From Candidatus Fermentibacteraceae bacterium (GTDB taxonomy: Bacteria > Fermentibacterota > Fermentibacteria > Fermentibacterales > JCC-6): 11,055 nucleotides of DNA. The stretch covers positions 1 through 11,055 of the forward strand of contig JAGGYZ010000263.1 in the NCBI GenBank assembly GCA_021162285.1. The letters are read 5' to 3'. The notes under the pieces were generated by a model. That model did no database searches. It was given only the letters and a program-made list of their open reading frames with translations, and was not told the origin of the DNA. A program made the position numbers and the translations under genes. Below are positions 1-7,218 of this stretch, piece after piece (positions within the stretch are counted from its first letter, which is position 1; each line of letters opens with the position of its first letter).

Positions 1-29
1 AATCGGTAATCTACAATATCACAAACAAG

Positions 30-59
30 TTGACCAATCGGGGAATAATTGAATATATA
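30..59 (+). promoter_or_regulatory. Possible sigma70-type promoter for the acetyltransferase gene
   Basis: TTGACC at 30-35 matches the -35 consensus at five of six bases. TATATA at 54-59 matches the -10 consensus at four of six, with an 18-base spacer. It would start transcription about 45 bases before the ATG at 112. This is found by eye only. In an AT-rich leader such matches arise by chance, and the promoter consensus of this lineage is unknown. Confidence 0.35.
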
Positions 60-111
60 CCTTTCTGCCATGGAATTTACCAGGGAGTAAGTTAAAAGAA
101 AGAAGAATTGT

Positions 112-615
112 ATGAGCTTGTCCCTCAGACGATTTGAGGAGAAAGACCTCTTCCATCTTGATAAATGGAGCCATGCTGTAGGCTCGTACAGATACATGCA
201 GAAGGTTACACCGCTGAACTACTCAGAACCTTCCGATTTGAGTAAATGGGGAGAGGATTTTGTGTGGTTTGTCATCACCATGAACCATGTACCCATAGGG
301 GGCGTGTGGATAGACAGGCGTCGTCCAGGTGAAACACTGGGTATTCTTGGGATACTCATTGGCAAGCCGGATATTCTGGGCATGGGAATAGGCCGTGCAG
401 CTATTTCCATGGCAATCAGAGAGGCGATTACCATCCTGGGTATTACCCGTATAAGGCTTACCGTGCGCAAAGCTAATGAGAGAGCCATCAGAGCTTATTC
501 AAGCGTTGGGTTTGAAGTTACCGGTCAGGGCTCCGTTACAATTGGTGATGGAACATCTGTTTCCTTTTACCGTATGGAGTCAGACTTGCAGGAGAAACTC
601 ATTCTGAGCTCGTGA
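112..615 (+). CDS. GNAT-family N-acetyltransferase
   Basis: A 167-residue protein of typical single-domain GNAT length, with no signal peptide, so probably cytosolic. GNAT enzymes move an acetyl group from acetyl-CoA to an amine. The acetyl-CoA loop (motif A) is seen around residues 84-102 as LGMGIGRAA. It keeps the glycines but lacks the usual Arg/Gln at the first position. Motif B is clear: N122 with the pattern NxxAxxxYxxxGF, as in RimI and RimJ-like enzymes that modify protein N-termini, antibiotics or small amines. The fold and cofactor are well supported; the substrate cannot be read from the sequence. The start ATG follows a weak purine-rich stretch (AAGAAAGAAG). The gene stands alone, with a 220-base gap to the next gene, and nothing links it functionally to its neighbours. 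Confidence 0.9.
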   Translation: MSLSLRRFEEKDLFHLDKWSHAVGSYRYMQKVTPLNYSEPSDLSKWGEDFVWFVITMNHVPIGGVWIDRRRPGETLGILGILIGKPDILGMGIGRAAISMAIREAITILGITRIRLTVRKANERAIRAYSSVGFEVTGQGSVTIGDGTSVSFYRMESDLQEKLILSS

Positions 616-621
616 GTTTTT
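594..621 (+). terminator. Weak hairpin with T run at the end of the acetyltransferase gene
   Basis: AAACTCA (595-601) pairs with TGAGTTT (613-619), and the right arm covers the TGA stop codon. The T run at 617-621 overlaps the stem end. The stem is only seven base pairs and mostly A-T, so termination would be weak. The loop also contains the palindrome GAGCTC. This is a possible rather than a firm terminator. Confidence 0.25.
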
Positions 622-728
622 ACGGTAGCAGTGCGATTAGTTTCCGTTACAGCTGAATTCCCTGTTCTGTAAGGAGAGAACGCAGATCATCGAGCATAAC
701 AGCGTGACCAATTACCAGTTGTGTCAGT

Positions 729-757
729 TTGGAACAAAGGTGCTGTGGATATATATT
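729..757 (+). promoter_or_regulatory. Likely promoter for the FG-GAP repeat gene
   Basis: TTGGAA at 729-734 (-35, four of six) and TATATT at 752-757 (-10, five of six) have the ideal 17-base spacer. Transcription would start near 764, leaving a leader of about 70 bases before the ATG at 837. It lies in the only sizeable gap upstream of the two secreted-protein genes and could serve both. The evidence is a by-eye consensus match. Confidence 0.45.
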
Positions 758-823
758 AACACAATGGAGATGTTATTGTTTCTAGAGTGTGTTTGGTGGC
801 CTTCTTTCAAAATAATCCTTATT

Positions 824-832
824 GGGGGGGGG
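824..832 (+). promoter_or_regulatory. Nine-G tract acting as ribosome-binding region
   Basis: Nine consecutive G residues followed by TATA and then the ATG at 837. The tract can pair with the anti-Shine-Dalgarno CCUCC and places the ATG four bases after its end. This favours the ATG at 837 over the in-frame TTG at 822. Homopolymer G runs of this length are prone to slipped-strand changes, which here would alter only spacing, not the reading frame. Confidence 0.5.
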
Positions 833-836
833 TATA

Positions 837-2687
837 ATGAGATATTTGACTGTGCTGTTGCTGATTAGTGCAATTGCATTCTGTAATAACGGAGTGCAGG
901 ACGACTGGTCAGGTGGCCCCGGGGTTCCGGGTCCTGTTTCCGACTGGGGTAATGATTTCAGTTCATCCATTCTTATAAACTGGAGCTATCAGGTTGGAAG
1001 TCTTTTTCTGGATCAAATGGCCTCTTACAATCAGATCAAGAATGTTTCTGATCTCTTGTGGGCAAAACCATGTTTACTGGACAATGATGAGTATCCCGAT
1101 GTGTTTGTAAGGAGCAATAGCAGTCAGAATGCTGTTTGGTATGTTCAGGGAACGGGTGGTACACAGTGGTATATGAGAGCAGTTTCGGAGACTGACAAGA
1201 TAGAAGACATCACTACTGGAGATATTGATGGTGATGGTGATTATGACATATTTGCTTCTGTAGGTAATTACTCATCAAAGGGTTTCTTCTGGTATGAGCG
1301 ATTGAATACTTTGGGAACCCAGTGGGAAGCTCACCTGATAGATTCGGAGGATTATCCTGACCGTGTGTATTCTCTTGATTTTGATGGTGATGGTGATCTC
1401 GATTTAATCGGTTCCCACAGTCATGGATCCTCTGCTTATCATACTTCCCTCTCTTGGTGGGAGAATCAGGGCAATGGCGAGAACTGGATAGCGCATGTTA
1501 TTACAGAGAATACTATGGAAACAGAAATAACGTCAATTGATGCAGCTGATTTCGATAATGATGGTGATTTCGACATTGCTTGTGGTTCATACTCGAGTGA
1601 AATATATCTGTTCGAGAATTCAGTTTCAGATTCATGGATATTTCATGGGGTAGAGTTTGAATCTGATGGAAATTTATTAGAAGTCTCTTTTGCAGACATT
1701 GATGGCGATAATTTACCTGATTTGGTTACAAGTACACTTTCAAATCCTACAGACGTACTCTGGTTCAGGAATACAACGACTCCTGATAACTGGCTAGTTA
1801 ATGAAATTACAACAATCTCAGGTTACGCTTATCCTGCTATGCCCGGAGATGTGGATGATGATGGTGATTTGGATGTAATTGTCCAAATGAACTCACTTGT
1901 ACCGGGAGAATCATCATTATTGTGGTGGGAGAATGTTGATTCGGTAAGCAACAATTGGATATATCATCAGATATTATCAGAAGAAGATTCGCCATGGTTT
2001 ACTTTTGCTGAAGATGTAAATCAGGATGGTAAATGTGATATTGTTTCTTTTTACAGATATTCTAATCCCAGTGCCAACAAAGTAGCCTGGTGGAACCTCA
2101 ACTCCGGTTATACAACAGGCGTTGCTCAGCTTGAGTCATCAATTCTTTATGTATATGATGTTGACTGGGGCAGCATTGACTGGAACGCAGCAACACCCGA
2201 TGGAACTTCTGTATCTTTTGAAGTACGTTCTTCAGATAATCCTGAAGATATGGGAGACTGGTCTGGCGTTATTTCCTCCCCGGGTAGCCTAGTTCCTTAT
2301 CTGGTCAGTAATGACAGTTACATTCAGTACAGAGCAACACTTTCAACAACAGATTCAACAATAACACCGATTCTGAATAATGTGGTTCTTACCTGGACAA
2401 CAACGGGCATTGAGGGTTCCGAGAACTCTGATGAAATCTCGCTAAGTGTTCTTCAGAATCCATCAGCTGGCAGTATTCGGTTTGGAGTAAATCTACCATC
2501 TCAGTTAAATGTGACCCTTACCGTTTATGATACAGCTGGTCGCATTGTCGGAGATGTTCTAAACGGGGATTACCAGGCTGGCAATACTGTTATTCAGCTT
2601 GATATGCTTCAACCGGGTAATTACTTCTGCAGAATGCAGGCTGGTGAACAGACCTTTACAGAGCAGTTTACGATAATCAGAGACTAA
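837..2687 (+). CDS. Secreted FG-GAP/VCBS repeat beta-propeller protein with T9SS-like C-terminal sorting domain
   Basis: The protein has 616 residues from the ATG at 837, chosen because it gives a clean signal peptide (MRYLTVLLLISAIA, probable cleavage A-I-A before F). An in-frame TTG at 822 would add five residues. Calcium-binding DxDxDGxxD-type loops start near residues 129 (DIDGDGDYD), 181, 238, 287, 338 and 393, with a degenerate one at 82 (DNDEYPD). Seven units spaced 47-57 residues apart fit a seven-bladed FG-GAP propeller like those of integrin alpha chains. Residues about 430-535 form a beta-sandwich-like region. The last 80 residues match a Por/type IX (type A) sorting domain: QNPSAG, then LTVYDTAGRIV, then PGNYFCRM. 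Expected role: surface-attached or secreted binding or adhesion protein; the ligand is unknown. It lies 114 bases before the next secreted protein and may be co-transcribed with it. Confidence 0.9.
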   Translation: MRYLTVLLLISAIAFCNNGVQDDWSGGPGVPGPVSDWGNDFSSSILINWSYQVGSLFLDQMASYNQIKNVSDLLWAKPCLLDNDEYPDVFVRSNSSQNAVWYVQGTGGTQWYMRAVSETDKIEDITTGDIDGDGDYDIFASVGNYSSKGFFWYERLNTLGTQWEAHLIDSEDYPDRVYSLDFDGDGDLDLIGSHSHGSSAYHTSLSWWENQGNGENWIAHVITENTMETEITSIDAADFDNDGDFDIACGSYSSEIYLFENSVSDSWIFHGVEFESDGNLLEVSFADIDGDNLPDLVTSTLSNPTDVLWFRNTTTPDNWLVNEITTISGYAYPAMPGDVDDDGDLDVIVQMNSLVPGESSLLWWENVDSVSNNWIYHQILSEEDSPWFTFAEDVNQDGKCDIVSFYRYSNPSANKVAWWNLNSGYTTGVAQLESSILYVYDVDWGSIDWNAATPDGTSVSFEVRSSDNPEDMGDWSGVISSPGSLVPYLVSNDSYIQYRATLSTTDSTITPILNNVVLTWTTTGIEGSENSDEISLSVLQNPSAGSIRFGVNLPSQLNVTLTVYDTAGRIVGDVLNGDYQAGNTVIQLDMLQPGNYFCRMQAGEQTFTEQFTIIRD

Positions 2688-2731
2688 TTCTTTTCCAGAC
2701 ATACCAACAGAGTGTCCTGGGACAGAATTAG
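2684..2731 (+). other. Two-tier RNA hairpin between the two secreted-protein genes
   Basis: The outer arms CTAATTC (2684-2690, containing the TAA stop of the propeller gene) and GAATTAG (2725-2731) pair perfectly. Inside them CCAGACA (2695-2701) pairs with TGTCCTGG (2713-2720) with one bulged C. The loop is 11 bases, and a four-by-four internal loop separates the two stems. No T run follows, so it is not a standard intrinsic terminator. It could protect the 3' end of the upstream message or reduce expression of the downstream gene. Confidence 0.4.
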
Positions 2732-2789
2732 AAATCTATATGAAAACAATTGTATATGTTATCTTGCTGTCAAATGGATGCTCTTCTTC

Positions 2790-2796
2790 GGAGGGG
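2790..2796 (+). promoter_or_regulatory. Shine-Dalgarno GGAGGGG that fixes a TTG start
   Basis: GGAGGGG lies five bases before TTG at 2802. The TTG opens directly onto a textbook signal peptide. Starts further upstream in the same frame (GTG 2712, ATG 2778) would place a long non-signal sequence before the hydrophobic core. This site is therefore the main reason for choosing the TTG. Confidence 0.65.
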
Positions 2797-2801
2797 TTGA
2801 A

Positions 2802-5800
2802 TTGAAAACTTTCTCAAAATATATCTATAAACTTGGATTACTTCTAGTTATCATGCTGATAATTCCCTTTACAGCTAGTGGCAAAAATATGTACCTGACC
2901 CATGGCAACGATTATGAATACACAATCAATGGAGATCACTTCTTCCCGGTTGTGTGGGATATTCGCGGTGCATGGATGAACTACCTTCAATATGCTCGAT
3001 ATTACAAAGACTATGAAGACCCTCAGGCTTTCGCTTACGCAGATGGAGAGCTTTTGGGAATACTCACACAGGCGAAGAACGCTGGTGTGAATTCTGTAAT
3101 AATTCGTGAATCTTTAGGTAGCGATGTAAGATCAGGAAGACCCCTCTATTTTCCGGGAAGAGCAAACATGATTCGGGACTTGGGACTAAATCTGATTCCC
3201 GGCGGGTTTGGCCATATTCTGAACGAAGGAGCTTTCAATACTGACATGAAAGCATACCTGGAATCCTACTTATCTGAACCTGTTCCACCAGGCTATGCCC
3301 CAGTTGTTGGAATCCATGGTTTTAATGAGCCGGACGGGGTGTATGATGCAGCTAGCGCAGCTAACCGGCTTTTAATAATAAATCAATTGACTAATCTCCA
3401 CACCTGGAGTAATAATCTTGGTCTTCCTCTTAGTTCATTCATGGCAATGCCCGCAGCTTATGTGCCTTCACTGGATGATCCACATACTGAAACTAGTTCA
3501 ACAATCTATCAATTATGCAGCCGTCTGGATTTCCCAATGCTGGACTGGTATCCTGCCAGAACCTTTTCAGAAAGCTGTAATACCTCAATACCAGAGGCAG
3601 ATGTTTGGGGAGCAACAGATCTGATTCCTACGGATATTTCTAGTAACCACTACTACGCCTACAACAACAGGGATGAACTCTGGAGTTTAGATAATGATGT
3701 ATCATCCGGGAACACAACTTTCAGAGTGTATGAGGTTACCGGAGAGGAACAGATGGGGATTCCCGGGTTTACCCAGGTATTTACATATCAACCCGGACTT
3801 TCCTGGCCTTTCGAAGTTGCTTCCAGTGATTATCGTGCATCTGATGTTGGAGATAGAGCGTTATCGGAGCACAATCAGAATGCTGCTGTTGTAATGTATC
3901 ATACCGGTGAGCAGATTGAGCAGGCTGAGGTAGTTATTCATAATGGATCTGCTCTGACAACTGTAAATCCTCCCAATCTGAATGAAACAGCTTCAACGAT
4001 GCTCTTTTGTGTTGGGGAAGACAACTACAGATCTTCCAACCTGGCAGCAAATGGAAATACCGGGATAATCGGCAGTGCCAATATGCGAATTCTTTGGTGC
4101 GGTGATAGTGTATCTGGAATGCAACTCCAAAAAAGAGTTTGGATCCTGGGCAAGAACACATTAGGGAATGGTCTTACCAATGTTAATAGTGCACCACTCA
4201 TTTTACCTACTGGATTTTCTCCCACAGGTGTTGTTTGGGGATATTTCTGGAGTGATGACTTCCCGTACAGGCAGAGTGGCTTTATCCTCTACAACAATAT
4301 AGGAAATTATGTTGAAGTACATACTGAATTTCAAGATAATTGGGAAGTTTCTTCAACTGTAGAAACTGGTTTGTTTGGGAATGGAATTAACCCTGGTGCT
4401 GTTATTGCCTACAGAGAAACTACATGGCCGGTGACTTCATATTCCCCAGCTAAGGATATTCTTTGTGCTCTTGTTGATGGAGATGCTGTTATTCACGAAA
4501 TGTATATGCACTGGTGTAGTGGTGATGGAGAAACTATGCAAATGAATAATGAGCATGAAGAGATCTTCCTGGGTTTCCTGAATTCTTCCAATTTTAATCA
4601 TTTATCCTTTGGACATTGCTGGCATATGAATAAAACGCAGTTCTTCTTTGGAGGGGATGGGGCTGGCAACAGCTACTATACCCAGGAGTTCAATCATTTT
4701 CCAACAGACCCTGATGAAACTGGTGGTTGGGCTAACGAAACCAATCCGGCCTTGTATAATACCTCTTCCTGGGGCGTTGTAAACAATCCCATGAGAGTTA
4801 GACATACACGCAGATCCTGGGTCTATGCCTTAATGCCAAAGCTTGTTCCGAACTCGAATCTCATATCAGTTCGAGACGGTGAGATGAGAGAGGATAATAA
4901 TAAAGAAGAAACTTCGTCGGACTTTGCATCTACGGACCTGTATTTTAACAATCTCTGTTGGCCGGGAGATGACGGATTAGCTAACGAAAATGGAGCTATT
5001 GATCTTGAATTCGAATGGGGAGTTAACCAGACTACTGAGACAAATTGTCTTTTTGCCAATATACAGGCTTTCGGTAAGTTTCCGATGCTTGCAGCTTCTT
5101 TTCCACCCTCACATAACACTGGCCCGACTGAGAGTGATACTCTGCTTTACCTCACAGTAGCTCCAATTGTTCATGGTTGCAGAGGAATATCTTTCTATGC
5201 TCTTGATATGGCATTGCAGGGTGGTCCTGCTTCCAGTGGGACGAGCAGTCCATTCTTCAGAGCTCCCAATGAGTTCCTGAACTGGGGGCCCAGTAGAGAT
5301 TGTGAAGAAAATGCCGACATTGTAAGCTCGGTTCATGATGTAGTTGGGATGCTTAGGGGCAAAGATGGTGGACCTGATTTCCTGAATGCCCTGGTGAATC
5401 ATTCTGACTATGACGTTCTTGATGCTACTGAAGCTGTAAATGCTACATATTCTGGAGGAGGTTATATCCCTGTGCCTCAGGAAGAGTACTTGAATTTCAT
5501 TGCTTTGCAGGAAGATTTTGGTGGGGAAATTCTTCTGCTTGTATCCTATGATGGTGATATTGATGGTTACGCTTCTCCTCTAATTTATTTTCCTAACGAG
5601 TATGCATGCGACTTTGGTGATGTTGAGTGCTGGGGAGGTTGGGATCCAACTCAGATTGTTTGTTCAACAGAGCAAACGACTCCTACCTCTGCTTTAGTTG
5701 GTATTGAGGCGAGTACTAGAGTTCAGAGAGTTCCTACCTCTGCCTTGATTGATCTTGATGAGTATGCTAGAGTTCAGAAGGATGATGGTTCGCAACTTAG

Positions 5801-6149
5801 CCAGCCCCGACTCGCTGTCTATCTGGAAGGGATGCCTGCTCACACAGTTAGTTTGCTAAGGATACCAGCAGGCAGCAGTAATGACTCGGTTTCAGAGGAA
5901 GAGGCTCAGGCAGTGCTTCAAGTCCTGCGATCTGCCGGTAGTGTTGATCTTCAACTTTCCGGTGAGTTTGAAAACTGTGATCTTTTCCTCTACGATTTGT
6001 CTGGAAGAAAAGTCGAGGAAATAGAAATTTCCGAAGGGGAAGGTTCCGAAATTCATTTAAACAGTTCTTCCTACAGTGCCGGGATGTATTTCGTTGTGCT
6101 TAGTAAAGGCACTGATATTCTTCAGATGGAGAAGATATCAATTTTCTGA
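2802..6149 (+). CDS. Large secreted glycoside-hydrolase-like protein with split TIM barrel and T9SS-like sorting domain
   Basis: The protein has 1115 residues from TTG 2802. The signal peptide spans residues 1-27 (KTFSKYIYKLGLLLVIML core; cleavage after A-S-G). Residues 28-290 read like the first half of a glycosidase barrel: NGDHFFPVVWDIRGAW, then an LTQAKNAGVNSVIIRES strand-helix, then GIHGFNEPDG with E176 as candidate catalytic acid. Residues 290-665 look like a long beta-rich insertion. Residues 670-930 resemble the closing barrel strands: LFANIQAFGKFP, then the acidic TESDTLLYLTVAPIVHGCRGISFYALD, typical of clan-A-type hydrolases. Residues 961-994 hold a 17-residue tandem duplication. 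The last ~75 residues are a Por/type IX sorting domain (LFLYDLSGRKV, SAGMYFVVL). Likely role: exported polysaccharide-acting enzyme. I cannot assign a GH family, and the second catalytic carboxylate is not identified, so it may be a non-catalytic relative. Confidence 0.85.
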   Translation: MKTFSKYIYKLGLLLVIMLIIPFTASGKNMYLTHGNDYEYTINGDHFFPVVWDIRGAWMNYLQYARYYKDYEDPQAFAYADGELLGILTQAKNAGVNSVIIRESLGSDVRSGRPLYFPGRANMIRDLGLNLIPGGFGHILNEGAFNTDMKAYLESYLSEPVPPGYAPVVGIHGFNEPDGVYDAASAANRLLIINQLTNLHTWSNNLGLPLSSFMAMPAAYVPSLDDPHTETSSTIYQLCSRLDFPMLDWYPARTFSESCNTSIPEADVWGATDLIPTDISSNHYYAYNNRDELWSLDNDVSSGNTTFRVYEVTGEEQMGIPGFTQVFTYQPGLSWPFEVASSDYRASDVGDRALSEHNQNAAVVMYHTGEQIEQAEVVIHNGSALTTVNPPNLNETASTMLFCVGEDNYRSSNLAANGNTGIIGSANMRILWCGDSVSGMQLQKRVWILGKNTLGNGLTNVNSAPLILPTGFSPTGVVWGYFWSDDFPYRQSGFILYNNIGNYVEVHTEFQDNWEVSSTVETGLFGNGINPGAVIAYRETTWPVTSYSPAKDILCALVDGDAVIHEMYMHWCSGDGETMQMNNEHEEIFLGFLNSSNFNHLSFGHCWHMNKTQFFFGGDGAGNSYYTQEFNHFPTDPDETGGWANETNPALYNTSSWGVVNNPMRVRHTRRSWVYALMPKLVPNSNLISVRDGEMREDNNKEETSSDFASTDLYFNNLCWPGDDGLANENGAIDLEFEWGVNQTTETNCLFANIQAFGKFPMLAASFPPSHNTGPTESDTLLYLTVAPIVHGCRGISFYALDMALQGGPASSGTSSPFFRAPNEFLNWGPSRDCEENADIVSSVHDVVGMLRGKDGGPDFLNALVNHSDYDVLDATEAVNATYSGGGYIPVPQEEYLNFIALQEDFGGEILLLVSYDGDIDGYASPLIYFPNEYACDFGDVECWGGWDPTQIVCSTEQTTPTSALVGIEASTRVQRVPTSALIDLDEYARVQKDDGSQLSQPRLAVYLEGMPAHTVSLLRIPAGSSNDSVSEEEAQAVLQVLRSAGSVDLQLSGEFENCDLFLYDLSGRKVEEIEISEGEGSEIHLNSSSYSAGMYFVVLSKGTDILQMEKISIF
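5682..5783 (+). repeat. Tandem 17-codon duplication inside the hydrolase-like gene
   Basis: Two adjacent 51-base units (5682-5732 and 5733-5783) encode PTSALVGIEASTRVQRV and PTSALIDLDEYARVQKD. The ends of each unit (PTSAL and ARVQ/TRVQ) are kept, while the middle has diverged at both codon and residue level, so the duplication is not recent. It sits between the barrel and the sorting domain, where linker or small beta-repeat material is expected. Confidence 0.7.
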
Positions 6150-6162
6150 TAAATTGAGCTAA

Positions 6163-6202
6163 CCGGTATTGAAACATAGCTGTGGTTGTGTTTCAATACC
6201 GG
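6163..6202 (+). terminator. Strong intrinsic terminator after the secreted-protein block
   Basis: CCGGTATTGAAACA (6163-6176) and TGTTTCAATACCGG (6189-6202) form a perfect 14-base-pair stem with a 12-base loop, 13 bases after the stop at 6149. A T-rich stretch (TTCTTTTCTTTTTC, from about 6211) follows on the + strand after a short gap. The convergent methyltransferase gene ends at 6341, so the hairpin may also stop transcription from that side. The sequence after it on the minus strand is only modestly T-rich. Confidence 0.75.
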
Positions 6203-6340
6203 GGAATCACTTCTTTTCTTTTTCATCACATTTTCAATTTTGTATTGTTTTATAGAGAACTCACCAGGGGCTTCGGGTACTCTAATTTTGCGGGATTTTT
6301 GGTTGGAATTGCCGCCGGGCATACTGTTGTTGTACGGGTT

Positions 6341-6961
6341 TTATTTTATCCCCTTAACAGCGACAAAAGCACCTTTACCAAAGCCATCAAGAATGGTGTT
6401 CTGTGGCACTCCTGGAATAAGAGTCTGCTTGATTGTCACAGAACGGAATCCAGCTTCTTCAAGGTATTTCAGAACCTCTTCTGTGGAGAAAAATGTGGCC
6501 TCTCTGTAGAATTTGCTGTTTTCCCGGTTTTCCATGTAGCGTTTACCCAGTTTACTTTCTTTGTCGACGAATCCTGTAATGATGCACCCTCCGGGCTTTA
6601 ATACCCTGAAGACCTCCGCGAAAGACTTGATAACATCATCAACAAAACAGATTGTGGTTACCATCAGTACAAAGTTAAACATGCCGTCGGAAAAAGGCAG
6701 ATTCTCCGCTACTCCTGGGTAAACATTGATGCCGGCTTTCCTGGCTTTGGCAGCCATCTTTTCCGAAGGCTCAACACCAACTTTTATTCCCAGTGGTACG
6801 GCGAATTTACCGGTGCCTACACCTACTTCCATCCCTTCAGCATCAGTCGAAGGAACAAGCCGGCGGATGGCAAGCAGCTCGGCTTCATACAGGCGATGGT
6901 TTTTATCAAACCATTCGTCATACGCCTCGCTGTGTTTCTCAAACGGTTCAGTTTTCGGCAT
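6341..6961 (-). CDS. Class I SAM-dependent methyltransferase
   Basis: The protein has 206 residues from the ATG at 6961, preceded by GGAG six bases upstream. A GTG at 6973 would add four residues and overlap that site, so it is less likely. The SAM-binding motif I is EVGVGTG (residues 45-51), followed by the acidic ribose-binding residue in GVEPS (E64), AENLPF before strand 4, the strand-4 segment VLMVTTICFVDD, and RVLKPGG. This is the Methyltransf_11 layout. The C-terminal segment FSTEEVLKYLEEAGF is typical of small-molecule methyltransferases of the UbiE/ArsM-like superfamily. The protein is soluble and cytosolic; the acceptor is unknown. It is transcribed away from the radical SAM operon, sharing a 257-base divergent intergenic region with it, which permits but does not prove co-regulation. 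Confidence 0.9.
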   Translation of the reverse strand: MPKTEPFEKHSEAYDEWFDKNHRLYEAELLAIRRLVPSTDAEGMEVGVGTGKFAVPLGIKVGVEPSEKMAAKARKAGINVYPGVAENLPFSDGMFNFVLMVTTICFVDDVIKSFAEVFRVLKPGGCIITGFVDKESKLGKRYMENRENSKFYREATFFSTEEVLKYLEEAGFRSVTIKQTLIPGVPQNTILDGFGKGAFVAVKGIK

Positions 6962-7055
6962 ACAAAGCTCCACAGTATCGATAATCCCGGTAACCAGCAG
7001 CTGGATATAACTGATACACTGCTGTGAGATGCGCGATTACACAACTTTGCTGCAG

Positions 7056-7084
7056 TTAATATTCAAGCCATTTTACACAGTCAA
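7056..7084 (-). promoter_or_regulatory. Likely promoter of the minus-strand methyltransferase
   Basis: Read on the minus strand, TTGACT (7084-7079) is a five-of-six -35 match and TATTAA (7061-7056) a four-of-six -10 match, with a 17-base spacer. It would give a leader of roughly 90 bases. It overlaps a weaker plus-strand candidate (7072-7099), so polymerases for the two directions could compete. Confidence 0.4.
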
Positions 7085-7099
7085 CAAATATATCATAAC
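7072..7099 (+). promoter_or_regulatory. Possible promoter of the radical SAM operon
   Basis: TTTACA at 7072-7077 (-35, five of six) and CATAAC at 7094-7099 (-10, four of six) have a 16-base spacer. The leader to the ATG at 7219 would be about 115 bases. The rest of the gap, to 7206, shows no clear hairpin or operator to my eye. This is a weak by-eye match. Confidence 0.25.
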
Positions 7100-7218
7100 T
7101 GTTTAACTGCCTGGCTGCCTGAATCTGTTGTTAGGATTTGATGGCACTGCTATTCCATGAGCTTGCAATACAGATGCGCAGGTATTATTTACACCATTGG
7201 GGTTTCGGAAGGGGAAAA

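Noticed and set aside
664..690. GTTCT/AGAAC inverted repeat in the gap after the acetyltransferase
   Set aside because: Only five base pairs with no T run; too short to call a regulatory structure.
2712..2801. GTG start at 2712 for the hydrolase-like gene
   Set aside because: It lies inside the hairpin right arm, has no ribosome site, and would bury the signal peptide 30 residues inside the protein.
6163..6202. Possible CRISPR repeat or mobile-element inverted repeat
   Set aside because: The 14-base arms occur once, with no spaced copies, transposase or target duplication nearby; position after a stop codon fits a terminator.
6182..6601. Plus-strand open frames overlapping the terminator and the minus-strand methyltransferase
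   Set aside because: They begin inside the hairpin and run antisense to the methyltransferase motifs; translations are Phe-rich with no domain.
7138..7218. N-terminal extension of the zinc-ribbon membrane protein
   Set aside because: The 27 extra codons lack a ribosome site and would put polar sequence ahead of the first membrane helix; the ATG at 7219 has GGAAGGGG just upstream.
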